Made by a program: the position numbers and the translations under genes. A model generated the notes under the pieces. That model was not told the origin of the DNA, searched no databases, and saw only the letters and a program-made list of their open reading frames with translations. DNA of 64,000 bases from JALZAI01 sp038212215 (GTDB taxonomy: Bacteria; Actinomycetota; Actinomycetes; Mycobacteriales; Jatrophihabitantaceae), in assembly GCA_038212215.1 (NCBI GenBank), contig JBBQUT010000009.1, positions 69,726-133,725 of the forward strand, read 5' to 3'. Positions 24,762 through 34,456 of the stretch are shown here, in pieces (position 1 is the first letter of the stretch; each line of letters begins with the position of its first letter).

Positions 24762-26390
24762 GTGACCGGTGTGCGCCGGACCCCCCGCCGCGTCCCAACG
24801 ACGCTGCTCGCTGTGCCGCTGGTCGCTGTCCTGCTAGCGGGGGCCGCACTGCTCAGCGCCTGCACGCAGTCGGTGGACGGGCGGGCGACCCTCGCTGGAT
24901 CGACGCCTCGCACGTCGCCGCCGACGCGCCCGGCCACCTCCACGGTTCCGCCGACGACCGCGCCGCCGGCGCCGGCGCCGGCAGCCGTATTCGCCGACTG
25001 CAGCCAGGTGCTCCGCCTACCCGGAATCACGATCCCGGCAAGTCTGCGGGGCAAGCTCACCGCCGGATGTGCGCGCTACGACGTCCCGCTGGACTACGCG
25101 AATCCGTCCGGGTCGACGACGAGGCTATTGATGATCAAAATTCACGACGTCGACAGCTCGACACCGACGGGGACGTTGCTGATGAATCCTGGTGGTCCCG
25201 GCGGATCGGGTGCGGAGCTCGTCCTAGGCGTGCTCGCCAAGATGTCACCGACGATCCTCCAGCATTTCGACCTGCTCGGCTTCGATCCGCGCGGCGTCGG
25301 CCTGTCGACACCCATCCGATGCCTCACCGATGCCCAGAAGGACACACTGAACGCTGCCGCGCCGGACGTGACGACTTCATCCGGGTTCGCCGCCGCGAAG
25401 GCGAACGCGAAGACCTTCGCAACGTCGTGCGAACAGAAGGTCGGACCGGGACTGCGCTACTACAACACGGTCAACACGGCGCGCGACATGGATCGCATCC
25501 GGCAGTCCGTGGGCGATGACAAGATGAACTTCCTCGGCTTCTCCTACGGAACCGAGCTCGGATCCGTCTACGCCCACCTGTTCCCCGACAAGATTCGGGT
25601 TGCCGTGCTGGACGGCGCTGTCGACCCGCTCACCAGCGGAACCAGGCAGTTCGCCGATCAGTTGCAAGGGTTCGAGGACGCATTCGACCAGTTCGCGCTG
25701 TCCTGTCGCCGGCTACCCGCCTGCAAGCCGATCGGCAATGCACGCGCAGCGGTGGCCGCGATCGAAGCGCGGGCACAGCGATCGCCGCTGATTACCGGAT
25801 CCGGCCGGCGGCTCACCGCCTCGCTCGTCAGCACCGGCGTTCTGCAGGCCCTCTACTCCAAGGACCTTTGGGCCAAGCTGGCAGCGGCCCTACTCGCGGC
25901 CGGACGGGGCGACGGCGCCGGGCTGCTCGCACTCGCCGACGAGTACAACCAGCGCGACAAGTCCGGCCACTACAGCAATATCAACGACGCCAACGTGACG
26001 ATCAGCTGCAATGACAGCGCGCCGGGACCGAGCGACGCGAGCATCCGGCGGCTCGCGACGGACTGGACGAAACGGTTCCCGCTGTTCGGCAAGTGGGCGG
26101 TGCCGTCGGTGTTCAGCTGCCAGCAGTGGCAGCCCGCACGCGTCGTGCCGCCGAAACCAAGCGCGGCGACAGCGACGAAGGTGCTGGTGATCGGCAATCT
26201 GCACGACCCGGCAACGCCGTACCAAGGAGCGAAGGACCTCACCGCGACCATGGGAAATGCCGAGCTGCTGAGCTGGAACGGGCAGGGCCACACGTCCTAC
26301 CTGCAAGGGAGCACCTGCGTCGACAACTACGTCAACCACTACCTCATCGCTGGCCAGCTTCCGCCCGACAACACCACCTGCCCACGATGA
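24762..26390 (+). CDS. Secreted lipoprotein alpha/beta-hydrolase with TAP-like C-terminal domain (tripeptidyl aminopeptidase family)
   Basis: The 542-aa protein starts with a signal peptide ending in a lipobox LLSAC (Cys near residue 34), so it is exported and lipid-anchored. A Pro/Thr linker follows. Catalytic residues are visible: Ser in GFSYGTELG, Asp in GNLHDPATPY and His in WNGQGHTSYL. LLMNPGGPGGSG forms the oxyanion-loop region and the C-terminal part is the TAP-like domain. It probably releases peptides or esters at the cell surface. GTG 24762 is used. The stop overlaps the ATG of the next hydrolase by 4 nt (ATGA), so the two are coupled. A similar gene in mycobacteria is Rv2672 (from memory). 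Confidence 0.88.
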   Translation: MTGVRRTPRRVPTTLLAVPLVAVLLAGAALLSACTQSVDGRATLAGSTPRTSPPTRPATSTVPPTTAPPAPAPAAVFADCSQVLRLPGITIPASLRGKLTAGCARYDVPLDYANPSGSTTRLLMIKIHDVDSSTPTGTLLMNPGGPGGSGAELVLGVLAKMSPTILQHFDLLGFDPRGVGLSTPIRCLTDAQKDTLNAAAPDVTTSSGFAAAKANAKTFATSCEQKVGPGLRYYNTVNTARDMDRIRQSVGDDKMNFLGFSYGTELGSVYAHLFPDKIRVAVLDGAVDPLTSGTRQFADQLQGFEDAFDQFALSCRRLPACKPIGNARAAVAAIEARAQRSPLITGSGRRLTASLVSTGVLQALYSKDLWAKLAAALLAAGRGDGAGLLALADEYNQRDKSGHYSNINDANVTISCNDSAPGPSDASIRRLATDWTKRFPLFGKWAVPSVFSCQQWQPARVVPPKPSAATATKVLVIGNLHDPATPYQGAKDLTATMGNAELLSWNGQGHTSYLQGSTCVDNYVNHYLIAGQLPPDNTTCPR

Positions 26391-27094
26391 CCGAACCGGT
26401 GTTGAGCGTGCACGAGCCCAAGAGCGGCAGGCCGGTGCGCGGCATCGCGCTCGTCCTGCACGGCGGGCGATCGAAAAGTGTCGCCCCAGTGCAGGCGCGG
26501 CAACTGGCGGTGCTGCGCATGCAGCCGTTCGCCAGGACCTTGCGTCGTGCGGGCGCTGACAACGGCCTGGCCGTCGCGCAACTGCGTTACCGGGTGCGCG
26601 GCTGGAACGAGGCACAGCAGTCACCCGTCGGCGACACGCTGTGGGCGCTGGACCGGCTGGCCGAACGCTGGCCGGACGCGCCTATCGCGATCGTCGGGCA
26701 CTCGATGGGCGGACGGGCTGCGCTGTTCGCCGGCGGGCACCGCAATGTGCGAGCTGTGGTCGGGTTGGCTCCCTGGCTCGAGCAGGGCGATCCGTTCGAG
26801 CAGCTGGCCGGGCGGCGGGTGCTCATCGTGCACGGCACACGCGACCGGATGACCAATCCGTCGACGTCGGCGGCATACGCCCGTGCTGCCGCAGCCGTCG
26901 CCGAATCCAGCACGTATGTCAGTGTGACGAACGAGCGGCACGCGATGTTGCGCCGGGCGCGGCTATGGCACGGGCTCGCCGCTGGTTTCGTTCTCGCCGT
27001 GGTGTGCGCAACGCCTCCCCTTGGAACCGCCGACGACGAGCTCACGAACGTCATCGTGAGAGCGCTCGCCGGACAGGCAGCACTCGTCGTCTGA
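26387..27094 (+). CDS. Alpha/beta-hydrolase, cytosolic
   Basis: The 235-aa protein shows an alpha/beta-hydrolase core: oxyanion turn ALVLHGGRSKS, nucleophile elbow VGHSMGGRAALFAG (Ser), Asp in VHGTRDRMTNP and His in TNERHAML. There is no signal peptide. A late hydrophobic stretch (GLAAGFVLAVVCATPPLG) near residue 200 might be the last strand/helix or a membrane contact. The start ATG overlaps the secreted TAP-like hydrolase stop, suggesting a shared role in peptide or ester breakdown; the substrate is unknown. Confidence 0.8.
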   Translation: MTEPVLSVHEPKSGRPVRGIALVLHGGRSKSVAPVQARQLAVLRMQPFARTLRRAGADNGLAVAQLRYRVRGWNEAQQSPVGDTLWALDRLAERWPDAPIAIVGHSMGGRAALFAGGHRNVRAVVGLAPWLEQGDPFEQLAGRRVLIVHGTRDRMTNPSTSAAYARAAAAVAESSTYVSVTNERHAMLRRARLWHGLAAGFVLAVVCATPPLGTADDELTNVIVRALAGQAALVV

Positions 27095-27127
27095 TACGCG
27101 TTACCGCGCTAAGCGAGGGGTTTGACC

Positions 27128-28402
27128 ATGACACTTGTCGACAGCACGATCATTTCACCGCCGTTATCCGGCGCGATCGACCCTGCCCTGTGGCCCGATG
27201 TGGCAAATGTTGCGGAGTGCCCGGTGCGGGCGGCCATGGCCCGTCGGATATTCCGCCACGCCGTGAACACGCTGCCGCTGCGGGTCCGCGACGGCAATGG
27301 CCGGACCTACGGCGGCGGACGCACCACCGACCCACTCATGCAGCTCGTCCGCCCCCGGGCCTTCTTCCACCGGCTCGGCGCCACCGGGACTATCGGCTTC
27401 GGCGAGGCCTATATGGCGGGCGACTGGATCGCAGAAGACCTCGCCGGCGTATTGGCCGCGTTTGCAGCGAACATGCGCGAGCTCGTCCCCGAAATGTTTC
27501 ACAAGTTGCGCCACGCCGTGCTGAGCCGCCAGCCGCTGCACCACGACAACACTGTCGATGGCGCACGCGAGAACATCCACCATCACTACGACCTGTCCAA
27601 TGAACTGTTCAAGACGTTTTTGGACGAGTCGATGACCTACTCCGCGGCAGTCTTCGACGGCGAGCCTTACGGGGCACGTGACGACCTCGCCCAAGCACAA
27701 TGCCGCAAGAACGACCGGTTGCTCGATGCGGCCGCCGTCGGCGCGGGTACCCGGGTGCTCGAGATCGGAACGGGCTGGGGCGAGTTGGCGATTCGCGCCG
27801 CCAGGCGTGGCGCCCACGTCACGTCGCTGACCATCTCAGTCGAGCAGGCCGAGCTCGCGCGCACGCGGATCGCGGCCGCGGGGCTCGCCGACCGGGTTGA
27901 CGTGCAGTTGCGCGACTATCGCGAGGCGCAGGGCCGCTACGACGCGATCGTCAGCGTGGAGATGATCGAGGCTGTCGGGGCCAACCATTGGGCCGAATAC
28001 TTCGGCACCATCGACGAGCGGCTCGCCCCCGGTGGCCGCGTGGGCCTGCAGGCGATCCTGCAGGACGATTACACCGTCCTCGCCACACGCGACACATACA
28101 CCTGGATCCGCAAATACATCTTCCCCGGCGGTCAGCTCGCCTCGGTCGAGGCGATCGAGCGGACGCTGCGAGCACACACCGGGCTCAAGATCTCCGATCG
28201 TTACAGTTTCGGACGCCACTACGCAGAGACCCTGCGCCGCTGGCGCGAGACATTCGAGCAACGTGCGAATGACGTTGCTACGCTCGGGTTCGACGAGACG
28301 TTCCGGCGGATGTGGTCGCTGTATCTCGCCTACTCTGAGGCGGGCTTTCGCACCGGCTACCTCGACGTGCAGCAACTCACCCTCACCAAGCCGGGTCGGT
28401 GA
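27128..28402 (+). CDS. Cyclopropane-fatty-acyl-phospholipid synthase family methyltransferase
   Basis: The 424-aa S-adenosylmethionine-dependent enzyme modifies double bonds in membrane phospholipid acyl chains, or a related lipid. The N-terminal 145 residues hold the lipid-binding domain (IGFGEAYMAGDW); then come the acyl-site block NIHHHYDLSNELFKTFLDES, MTYSAAVF, the SAM motif VLEIGTGWGELAIRAARRG, IVSVEMIEAVG with the catalytic Glu of the CFA family, and KYIFPGGQLAS with FGRHYAETLRRW. The start at 27128 is preferred because GAGGGG lies 7 nt upstream; TTG 27122 is an alternative. Whether it makes cyclopropane or branched chains is not decidable. Confidence 0.92.
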   Translation: MTLVDSTIISPPLSGAIDPALWPDVANVAECPVRAAMARRIFRHAVNTLPLRVRDGNGRTYGGGRTTDPLMQLVRPRAFFHRLGATGTIGFGEAYMAGDWIAEDLAGVLAAFAANMRELVPEMFHKLRHAVLSRQPLHHDNTVDGARENIHHHYDLSNELFKTFLDESMTYSAAVFDGEPYGARDDLAQAQCRKNDRLLDAAAVGAGTRVLEIGTGWGELAIRAARRGAHVTSLTISVEQAELARTRIAAAGLADRVDVQLRDYREAQGRYDAIVSVEMIEAVGANHWAEYFGTIDERLAPGGRVGLQAILQDDYTVLATRDTYTWIRKYIFPGGQLASVEAIERTLRAHTGLKISDRYSFGRHYAETLRRWRETFEQRANDVATLGFDETFRRMWSLYLAYSEAGFRTGYLDVQQLTLTKPGR

Positions 28403-28422
28403 GGCCCCCGATACCGTAGGGC

Positions 28423-29256
28423 GTGACCGTTGTCTTCGGGCTGGCTGCGGCTGTCCTTTACGGGCTCGGTGACTTCGCCGGCGGGTTTGCCTCGCGGCGC
28501 CTCGGCGCGGTGACGGTGCTGCTCCACAGCTACCCGGTGGGCGCCGCGCTGATGCTTGTGATGCTCCCCTTTTTCGGTGGCGATCTCACTGGGCGCACGG
28601 TGCTGTTCGGCTCGCTGGGCGGGCTCAGTGGTCTGGTCGGTGTCACGCTGATGTATCACCTCATGATCTCGGCGCCGATGAACGTCATCTCGCCGGTGAC
28701 CGCCGTACTGGCCGCGATGGTGCCGGTGGTGTTCGGCATCGGGATCGGCGAGCGTCCCGCTGTGGCGGCGTGGATCGGAATCGTTGTCGGGATCGCTGCG
28801 GTGCTGCTCGTGAGTCGGACCACCGACGAGCACCCGCACGGCCGCATCGCAGTGCGCGTGCTGCTACTCGCTTTTCTGTCCGGTGTCGGGTTCGGCTGCT
28901 ACTTCATCTTCCTTGCCCGCGCGGGTGACGGGTCGGGGCTGTGGCCATTAGTCATCTCGCGCATCGCGTCCGCTGTCGCTATCGTGCCGCTCGCCGTGCG
29001 GCTGCGCGCCTTCGGCCGGGTAGCCGGCCGCACGCTCGCCATCGTGGTCGTTGCTGGCGCCGCGGACGCCCTGGCCAACCTGTTCTTCCTGCTGTCGGCG
29101 CGCGCGGGGCTGCTGTCACTGGCTAGCGTGCTGACCGCGCTGTACCCCGCGGTGACTGTGCTGCTTGCCGTCGTGCTGCTGCGCGAGCACACCAGCCGGG
29201 TGCAGCGCGCCGGTCTTGCACTCGCCACCGCGGCCGTCGTGCTGATCACGATCTGA
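28423..29256 (+). CDS. EamA/DMT-family transporter
   Basis: The 277-aa protein has ten predicted transmembrane helices in two five-helix repeats, the drug/metabolite transporter arrangement. Features include MYHLMISAPMNVISPVTAVLAAMVPVVF at the end of repeat one (split here across a helix pair) and SVLTALYPAVTVLLAVVLLRE at the end of repeat two, each with the Pro and Glu typical of EamA domains. The substrate is unknown. GTG 28423 starts 20 nt after the CFA synthase stop, so the genes probably share a promoter. Confidence 0.87.
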   Translation: MTVVFGLAAAVLYGLGDFAGGFASRRLGAVTVLLHSYPVGAALMLVMLPFFGGDLTGRTVLFGSLGGLSGLVGVTLMYHLMISAPMNVISPVTAVLAAMVPVVFGIGIGERPAVAAWIGIVVGIAAVLLVSRTTDEHPHGRIAVRVLLLAFLSGVGFGCYFIFLARAGDGSGLWPLVISRIASAVAIVPLAVRLRAFGRVAGRTLAIVVVAGAADALANLFFLLSARAGLLSLASVLTALYPAVTVLLAVVLLREHTSRVQRAGLALATAAVVLITI

Positions 29257-29366
29257 CGCGGTTCGTCCGCGCGAAGTAGTGGCCGCGTACCTGTTCAAAG
29301 ACGATTCCGTTCGGGTATCGGTGAGTTGTCGGACTCGACCGTTTGCAAGCGACCTGCGGAGGCGCG

Positions 29367-31541
29367 ATGAGTCGCAACGGAATTCGGAGAACAATCGCGG
29401 CGGCCGCGGCGGCCCTCGTCGTGACTTCGCTTGCGACTGGCTCTTCCGCTCTCGCCACAGGTCGTGCCGACGCTCCGGGAGCGCCGGGTGTGGCCAGCGA
29501 CTGGGTGACCGGGGACAAGGCCGGCTTCGGCACCGCCCGGGGAACGGCCAGCAAGGTGTGGTTCACCCTGCACGGCGGGGAACTGAGCGAGATCTATTAC
29601 CCGCGCATCGACACGCCGAGCACCCGGGACAGCTAACTTGTGGTCACCGACGGCCGTACCTTCACCGACCGCGAAGACACCGACACGACTCACCGCGTGC
29701 GGCTGCTCGACGCACGAAGCCTGGTCTACCGGCAGACCGACCGGGCGCGCTCCGGCAAGTACCTGATCACCAAGACCTACGTCGCCGATCCGGCGCGCTC
29801 GAGCGTGCTTGTGGACATCGGCTTCCGATCACTCACCGGCCAGCCCTACCAGGTGTACCTCTTGCACGACCCGGCCCTGTCGATGACCGGGGACGACGAC
29901 ACCGGTTCAACTCAGCACGGAGCGCTGGTAGCGGGCGATTCGACCAGCAGCGCCGCCGTGCTCGCCTCGAGCGGCTTCGGCAAGACTTCCAGCGGCTATC
30001 AAGGCGTCAGCGACGGCTGGACGGACCTGGCGAACGATCATCACATGGACTGGACCTACACTGCTCGCCAGCCGGGCAATGTGGTACAACTCGGGCAGAC
30101 CCGGTTAACCGGTCTGGCAGGCGGGCGGCAGTTGACGCTCGCAATCGGCTTCGCGAGCACGGCCAGCGCCGCAGTGTCGACGGCGCGCGCGTCGCTCGAC
30201 ACCGGATTCGACGCCGCGCGGAGCTCCTATGCCGACGGCTGGCACCGGTATCTGCGCACCCTGAAGCCAGTGCCACGGTCGGCCGCAGCGTCCGCGACGG
30301 AGTATCACGTTTCGCAAATGGTCCTCGCCGGCAGCGAGGACAAGACCTATCGTGGCGGGTTTGTAGCCGCGCCCGGTCGGCCTTGGGCGTGGGCGAACGT
30401 CCTGCAGTCACTTGCCGTCTATCACGCCGTGTGGTCTCGCGATCTCTACGAGATCGCCACCGCCCTGGTTGCAATGGGTGACGGTGCGGCCGCCAACCGG
30501 GCATTGAACTATCTGTTCACCGTCCAGCAGCGCCCGGACGGCTCCTACCCGCAAAACACCCGACTGTCCGGCGAACCGGTGTTCGGCGGCCTGCAGATGG
30601 ACGAGGTGTCCTTCCCCACCGTCCTTGCCTGGCAGCTGGGCCGAACCGCGTCGGCGGATTGGGAGCACGTTCGCAAGGCGGAAGACTTCGTCATCGCGAA
30701 CGGGCCGAGCACTCCCGGCGAGCGCTGGGAAAACGCGGCCGGCTACTCCCCCGCTACCATCGCCGCGGAGATCTCCGGGCTGGTCGTCGGCGCATCGATC
30801 GCCCGCCGCAACAGCGACACTGCGCGCGCGGAGCGCTACCTGCGCGTCGCCGACTCCTGGCGGGCTCAGCTCGGCCATTGGACAGTCACCACTAACGGTC
30901 CGTACAGCACCCGGCCCTATTTCCTGCGCATCACCGCCGACGGCGACGCGAACGCAGCCACCAAGATCCAGATCGCCGACGGCGGTCCGCTGGTCGATCA
31001 GCGCAGGGTCCTGGACCCGAGCTTCCTCGAACTCGTACGGCTCGGCGTGCTGCGTCCCGACGATCCTCGAATCCTCAACACCTTGGCTCTGGTCGACCGC
31101 CGGCTGGGCTATACCACCGCGAACGGACCGTTCTGGCACCGGGCCAGCTTCGACGGCTACGGCGAGAAGCGCGACGGATCGGAGTGGGAACCGACCCCAA
31201 CTGGCTCGGGGATCACCCATGGACGCGGCTGGCCGCTGCTCACCGGCGAGCGCGGCGAGTATCGGCTCGCCGCTGGACAGAGCGCGCAACTCTATCTCGA
31301 CACGATGGCCCGTGCTGCCGACAACGCCAGCTGGCTGCTTCCCGAACAGGTGTGGGACCACCAACCTCCGGCGGGGTCCGGCCCAGCGTTGCGACCGGGT
31401 GAACCCACTTTCTCGGCCACCCCGCTTGCCTGGACGCATGCACAATTCATCCGGCTGGCTTGGTCGATCGACGCCGGCGCGCCGGTAGAGACGCCGCAAC
31501 CGGTCGCCTGCCGCTACGCCAGCCCGATCTGCGCTCACTGA
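29367..31541 (+). pseudogene. Exported GH15 glucoamylase (glucan 1,4-alpha-glucosidase) interrupted by an in-frame TAA
   Basis: One reading frame of 725 codons from ATG 29367 (GGAGG 4 nt upstream) encodes a signal peptide (about residues 1-40) and a full bacterial GH15 glucoamylase. It is broken only by TAA at 29634-29636 (codon 90). Homology continues across it: ELSEIYYPRIDTPSTRDS, stop, LVVTDGRTFTDRED. Later motifs are intact: YRGGFVAAPGRPWAWAN, MDEVSFPTVLAWQLG, GERWENAAGYSPATIAAEI and GRGWPLLTGERGEYRL with the catalytic-base region. The downstream part could restart at GTG 29640 but would lack the signal peptide. Options are a recent pseudogene, a readthrough codon or a sequencing error; base and codon usage elsewhere look normal. 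Confidence 0.85.
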
Positions 31542-31554
31542 CCCGCGCCTCTGC

Positions 31555-31692
31555 ATGACCTCGACATCCGTCGCCTCCGTCGACGAGAACGCCCACCTCG
31601 TCCAGGAGGTTCTCGAGGCAGCCGGGCGCTGGCTCGCTGTGCACGAGCAGCTGTCACCGCTGCCGCCGACCGAAGGTCGCGCCGGTGTCTGA
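31555..31692 (+). CDS. Small protein overlapping agmatinase start
   Basis: A 45-codon frame begins at ATG 31555 and ends in TGA 31690-31692, overlapping the GTG of the agmatinase gene by 8 nt. The peptide is helical and acidic in the middle (DENAHLVQEVLEAAGRWLAV) with a Pro-rich tail. The good codon bias and the overlap typical of this genome's operons support it, but I know no family and no ribosome site is strong. It may be a leader or partner of speB. Confidence 0.45.
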   Translation: MTSTSVASVDENAHLVQEVLEAAGRWLAVHEQLSPLPPTEGRAGV

Positions 31693-32629
31693 CCCGATCG
31701 GGCCGCCGGACGCGCAGATCGTCCCCCGCTTCGCCGGGCCCGACACCTTCGCCCGACTGCCACGGCTCGACCAGGTCGAGTCGGTTGACGTCGCGCTGCT
31801 CGGCGTCCCCTTCGACGCCGGGGTCTCCTACCGTCCAGGAGCCAGATTCGGACCGCAGGCCGTCCGAGCCGGCTCGAAGCTGCTGCGGCCCTACCACTCC
31901 GAACTGGACGTCGAACCGTGGAACCACAAGCAAGTCGCCGACGCAGGCGACGTCGCATGCAACCCGTTCGACCTGATGGACGCAGTCGAACACATCGACG
32001 GCGCCGCACGCGCAGTGTTGCAGTCGGCGAATCACCTGATCACGATCGGCGGCGACCACACGATCGCCCTACCGCTGCTCCGCGCTACGCACGCCCGACA
32101 CGGCCCCGTCGCCCTGATCCACTTCGATGCCCACCTCGACACCTGGGACACCTATTTCGGTGCCCCGTATACGCACGGCACCCCGTTCCGGCGGGCCTCG
32201 GAGGAGGGTTTGCTCGCTCTGGACCGCTCAGCCCACGTTGGCTTGCGCGGGCCGCTGTATTCGTCGCAGGATCTCAGCCGCGACCGCGAGCTCGGCTTCG
32301 CCGCGATCTCAACGATCGACATCGCGCGCCGCGGTGTGGACGAGGCGATCGACCGGGTGCGCTCACGTGTCGGCAATAGGCCCGTTTACCTCAGCATCGA
32401 CATCGACGTGCTTGACCCAGCCCACGCCCCCGGCACCGGCACCCCCGAACCCGGTGGCCTGACCACCCGCGAACTTCAGATGATCCTGCGTGGGTTCGTC
32501 GGACTCAACCTCGTCGGCGGCGACGTCGTCGAAGTGGCACCGCCCTACGACCACGCCGAACTGACCGCTCTGGCTGCCGCCAACACCGTCTACGAACTGC
32601 TCGCCCTGTTCGCGTTGAAGTCCCCCTGA
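31685..32629 (+). CDS. speB: Agmatinase-family ureohydrolase
   Basis: The 314-aa ureohydrolase should hydrolyse agmatine to putrescine and urea, or a related guanidino acid. Manganese ligands of the arginase superfamily are all seen: His in IGGDHTIALP, the HFDAHLDTWD block, and the SIDIDVLDPAHAPGTGTPEP block with the last two Asp. PFDAGVSYRPGARFGPQAVR is the agmatinase loop. GTG 31685 overlaps a small upstream frame. Guanidinobutyrase or guanidinopropionase activity cannot be excluded from sequence alone. Confidence 0.9.
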   Translation: MSDPIGPPDAQIVPRFAGPDTFARLPRLDQVESVDVALLGVPFDAGVSYRPGARFGPQAVRAGSKLLRPYHSELDVEPWNHKQVADAGDVACNPFDLMDAVEHIDGAARAVLQSANHLITIGGDHTIALPLLRATHARHGPVALIHFDAHLDTWDTYFGAPYTHGTPFRRASEEGLLALDRSAHVGLRGPLYSSQDLSRDRELGFAAISTIDIARRGVDEAIDRVRSRVGNRPVYLSIDIDVLDPAHAPGTGTPEPGGLTTRELQMILRGFVGLNLVGGDVVEVAPPYDHAELTALAAANTVYELLALFALKSP

Positions 32630-32744
32630 ACGCCGACATCACCGCTGGAAACCTCGCAGCAGCTCGCCGTGATCGCCCGCCGCCGATGGGCAGTGGTGCA
32701 GGTTCAGATGGGGTGGTCGGGCTGTTGAGCAGGTAATCGCCAGC

Positions 32745-33680
32745 TCACGGGTGGGCCGGTTCGGGCGCGAGGTGGTCGACGAGTTGTCTGGAGGCATAGA
32801 GCCCGGCGCGAATGAGGTTCGGTCCGTGCTGGCCTAGCACGACGCCGACGATCTCGACATTGAATCCGTCAATGGATCGGTAGGCGTGGAACATGAAGCA
32901 GCCTCCGGCTGCGTCGTCGGAGCCAGTTTTGAGACCGACGAACCCGCCTGTGCCGAGCAGGGTGTCGGTGTTGTGGACCGTGCCGGCGAACGGCAGCGAG
33001 TAGCTGGGGGTAGCGACCATTGCATTGAGGGTGGCATTACCGGTGGCGGCCCGGGCGAGACGCAGTTGGTCGATTGCCGTGGAGACGGTGGATTCGTGGT
33101 AACCGCTGGGGTCGGTGTAGTTCGTCTGGGTCATGTCGAGCTGGCGTGCGCGATGGTTCATGGCGGCGACAAAAGCAGGCACGGAGCCGGCGTCCCACCT
33201 CGCCAGCATCACCGCGACGTTGTTGGCCGAGGGCAGCAGCACGGCCATCAAGGCGTCGCGTTCGGACAGCCTTTCACCCTCTTGGACAGGCACGACCGAC
33301 TCGTCACGCGCGCGGCGCCCGATGGTGTCGGTCGCGTCGGCGGCCGTGACCGTGAAGGACGGACCGGCATCGCTGTCAGCCAGCGGGTGGTGCTCGAGGA
33401 CGAGCAGTGCCGTCATCATCTTGGCAATGCTGGCGATTGGCGTTGGTGTTTGATGTGTGCTGGCATGCGGGGTGTGGTTGTCCACGGCGTAGGCGCCCTG
33501 GCCGACGGCGGGCCAGCCGTCGGCGGAAAGGTAGTCGCGCGTGCTCGCATCGGCGAAATGTCGAACGAGCCCAGCCATAACGATTACGGCGATCACCGCC
33601 AGCACAATCAGGTGACGACGGCGGCGCGGGGCCGGCGTGCGCAGGGTCGCGGTGGAGTATGGGTGGCGGATTGTTGTCAC
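32745..33680 (-). CDS. D-alanyl-D-alanine carboxypeptidase (class A low-mass PBP)
   Basis: The 311-aa enzyme trims the terminal D-Ala of peptidoglycan stem peptides outside the membrane. A basic N-terminus and one transmembrane helix (about residues 23-40) anchor it. Active-site motifs are in order: SIAK (S84-K87), SAN (S151-N153) and KTG (251-253). It lacks a clear C-terminal PBP5-like domain, so it is a short form. It is divergent from the two-component system beginning at 33793, with a 112-bp shared promoter region, suggesting that the system controls it. Confidence 0.92.
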   Translation of the reverse strand: MTTIRHPYSTATLRTPAPRRRRHLIVLAVIAVIVMAGLVRHFADASTRDYLSADGWPAVGQGAYAVDNHTPHASTHQTPTPIASIAKMMTALLVLEHHPLADSDAGPSFTVTAADATDTIGRRARDESVVPVQEGERLSERDALMAVLLPSANNVAVMLARWDAGSVPAFVAAMNHRARQLDMTQTNYTDPSGYHESTVSTAIDQLRLARAATGNATLNAMVATPSYSLPFAGTVHNTDTLLGTGGFVGLKTGSDDAAGGCFMFHAYRSIDGFNVEIVGVVLGQHGPNLIRAGLYASRQLVDHLAPEPAHP

Positions 33681-33792
33681 ACTGGGAAGGCTGGCCGGCA
33701 GGCGTTATCGTCGGCGTCCGCTCATTGCTTATGGCGGCCTTATCAATCGTGGGGCACGCTCAGCGGCGACATCAGAGGTGAGGAGTTGGCAG

Positions 33793-34452
33793 GTGCGCGT
33801 TCTTCTTGCCGACGACGAGCGGGTACTTGCCGACACCGTTGCCGGTGGTCTGCGCAAGCTCGCGATGGCAGTGGACGTCTGCTACGACGGGGCTGCGGCG
33901 ATGGAGCGGCTCGGCGTGAACAGCTATGACGTCGCCGTCCTGGACCGCGACATGCCCCACGCCACAGGGGACGAGGTATGCCGCTGGATCATCGACTCCG
34001 CCCTCGGCACTCGAATCCTCATTCTCACCGCGGCAGGCAGTATTCGAGATCGAGTGGACGGGCTCGGTCTCGGTGCGGACGATTACCTCACCAAACCCTT
34101 TGCGTTCGCCGAACTTGTCGCACGCATCCAGGCACTGGCGCGGCGGCCCCCAGTCGGGGCAGCACCGGTTCTTGACCGGCAGGGTGTCGTCCTCGACATC
34201 CCGCGGTACCGCGCATTCCGCGATGGCCGACTCCTCGATCTGACTCCAAAAGAATTCGCGGTCCTTTCGGTGTTTATGCATTCAACCGGCGAGGTGGTGA
34301 GCTCAGAAGAGCTGCTGGAGAAAGCGTGGGACGAACACGCCGACCCGTTTACGAACGCCGTGCGCATGGCTGTCATGACTTTGCGCCGCAAGCTGGGCGA
34401 CCCGCCGATACTGCACACCGTGCCGCGCGTCGGCTACCGGTTCGGCGAGTGA
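33793..34452 (+). CDS. OmpR-family response regulator
   Basis: The 219-aa protein has a receiver domain with the acidic pair D7/D8, phospho-acceptor D51 and the conserved Lys in YLTKPFAFAELVARIQ, then a winged-helix DNA-binding domain (LTPKEFAVLSVFMHSTGEVV, VRMAVMTLRRKLG, TVPRVGYRF). GTG 33793 is chosen: AGGAG lies 7 nt upstream and V-R-V-L-L-A-D-D is the start of the receiver fold. The histidine kinase gene follows 4 nt after the stop. Its likely targets include the divergent carboxypeptidase gene. Confidence 0.93.
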   Translation: MRVLLADDERVLADTVAGGLRKLAMAVDVCYDGAAAMERLGVNSYDVAVLDRDMPHATGDEVCRWIIDSALGTRILILTAAGSIRDRVDGLGLGADDYLTKPFAFAELVARIQALARRPPVGAAPVLDRQGVVLDIPRYRAFRDGRLLDLTPKEFAVLSVFMHSTGEVVSSEELLEKAWDEHADPFTNAVRMAVMTLRRKLGDPPILHTVPRVGYRFGE

Positions 34453-34456
34453 CGCC

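Noticed and set aside
30408..32009. Long minus-strand frame over the glucoamylase and agmatinase
   Set aside because: Antisense shadow of two recognised genes, no ribosome site.
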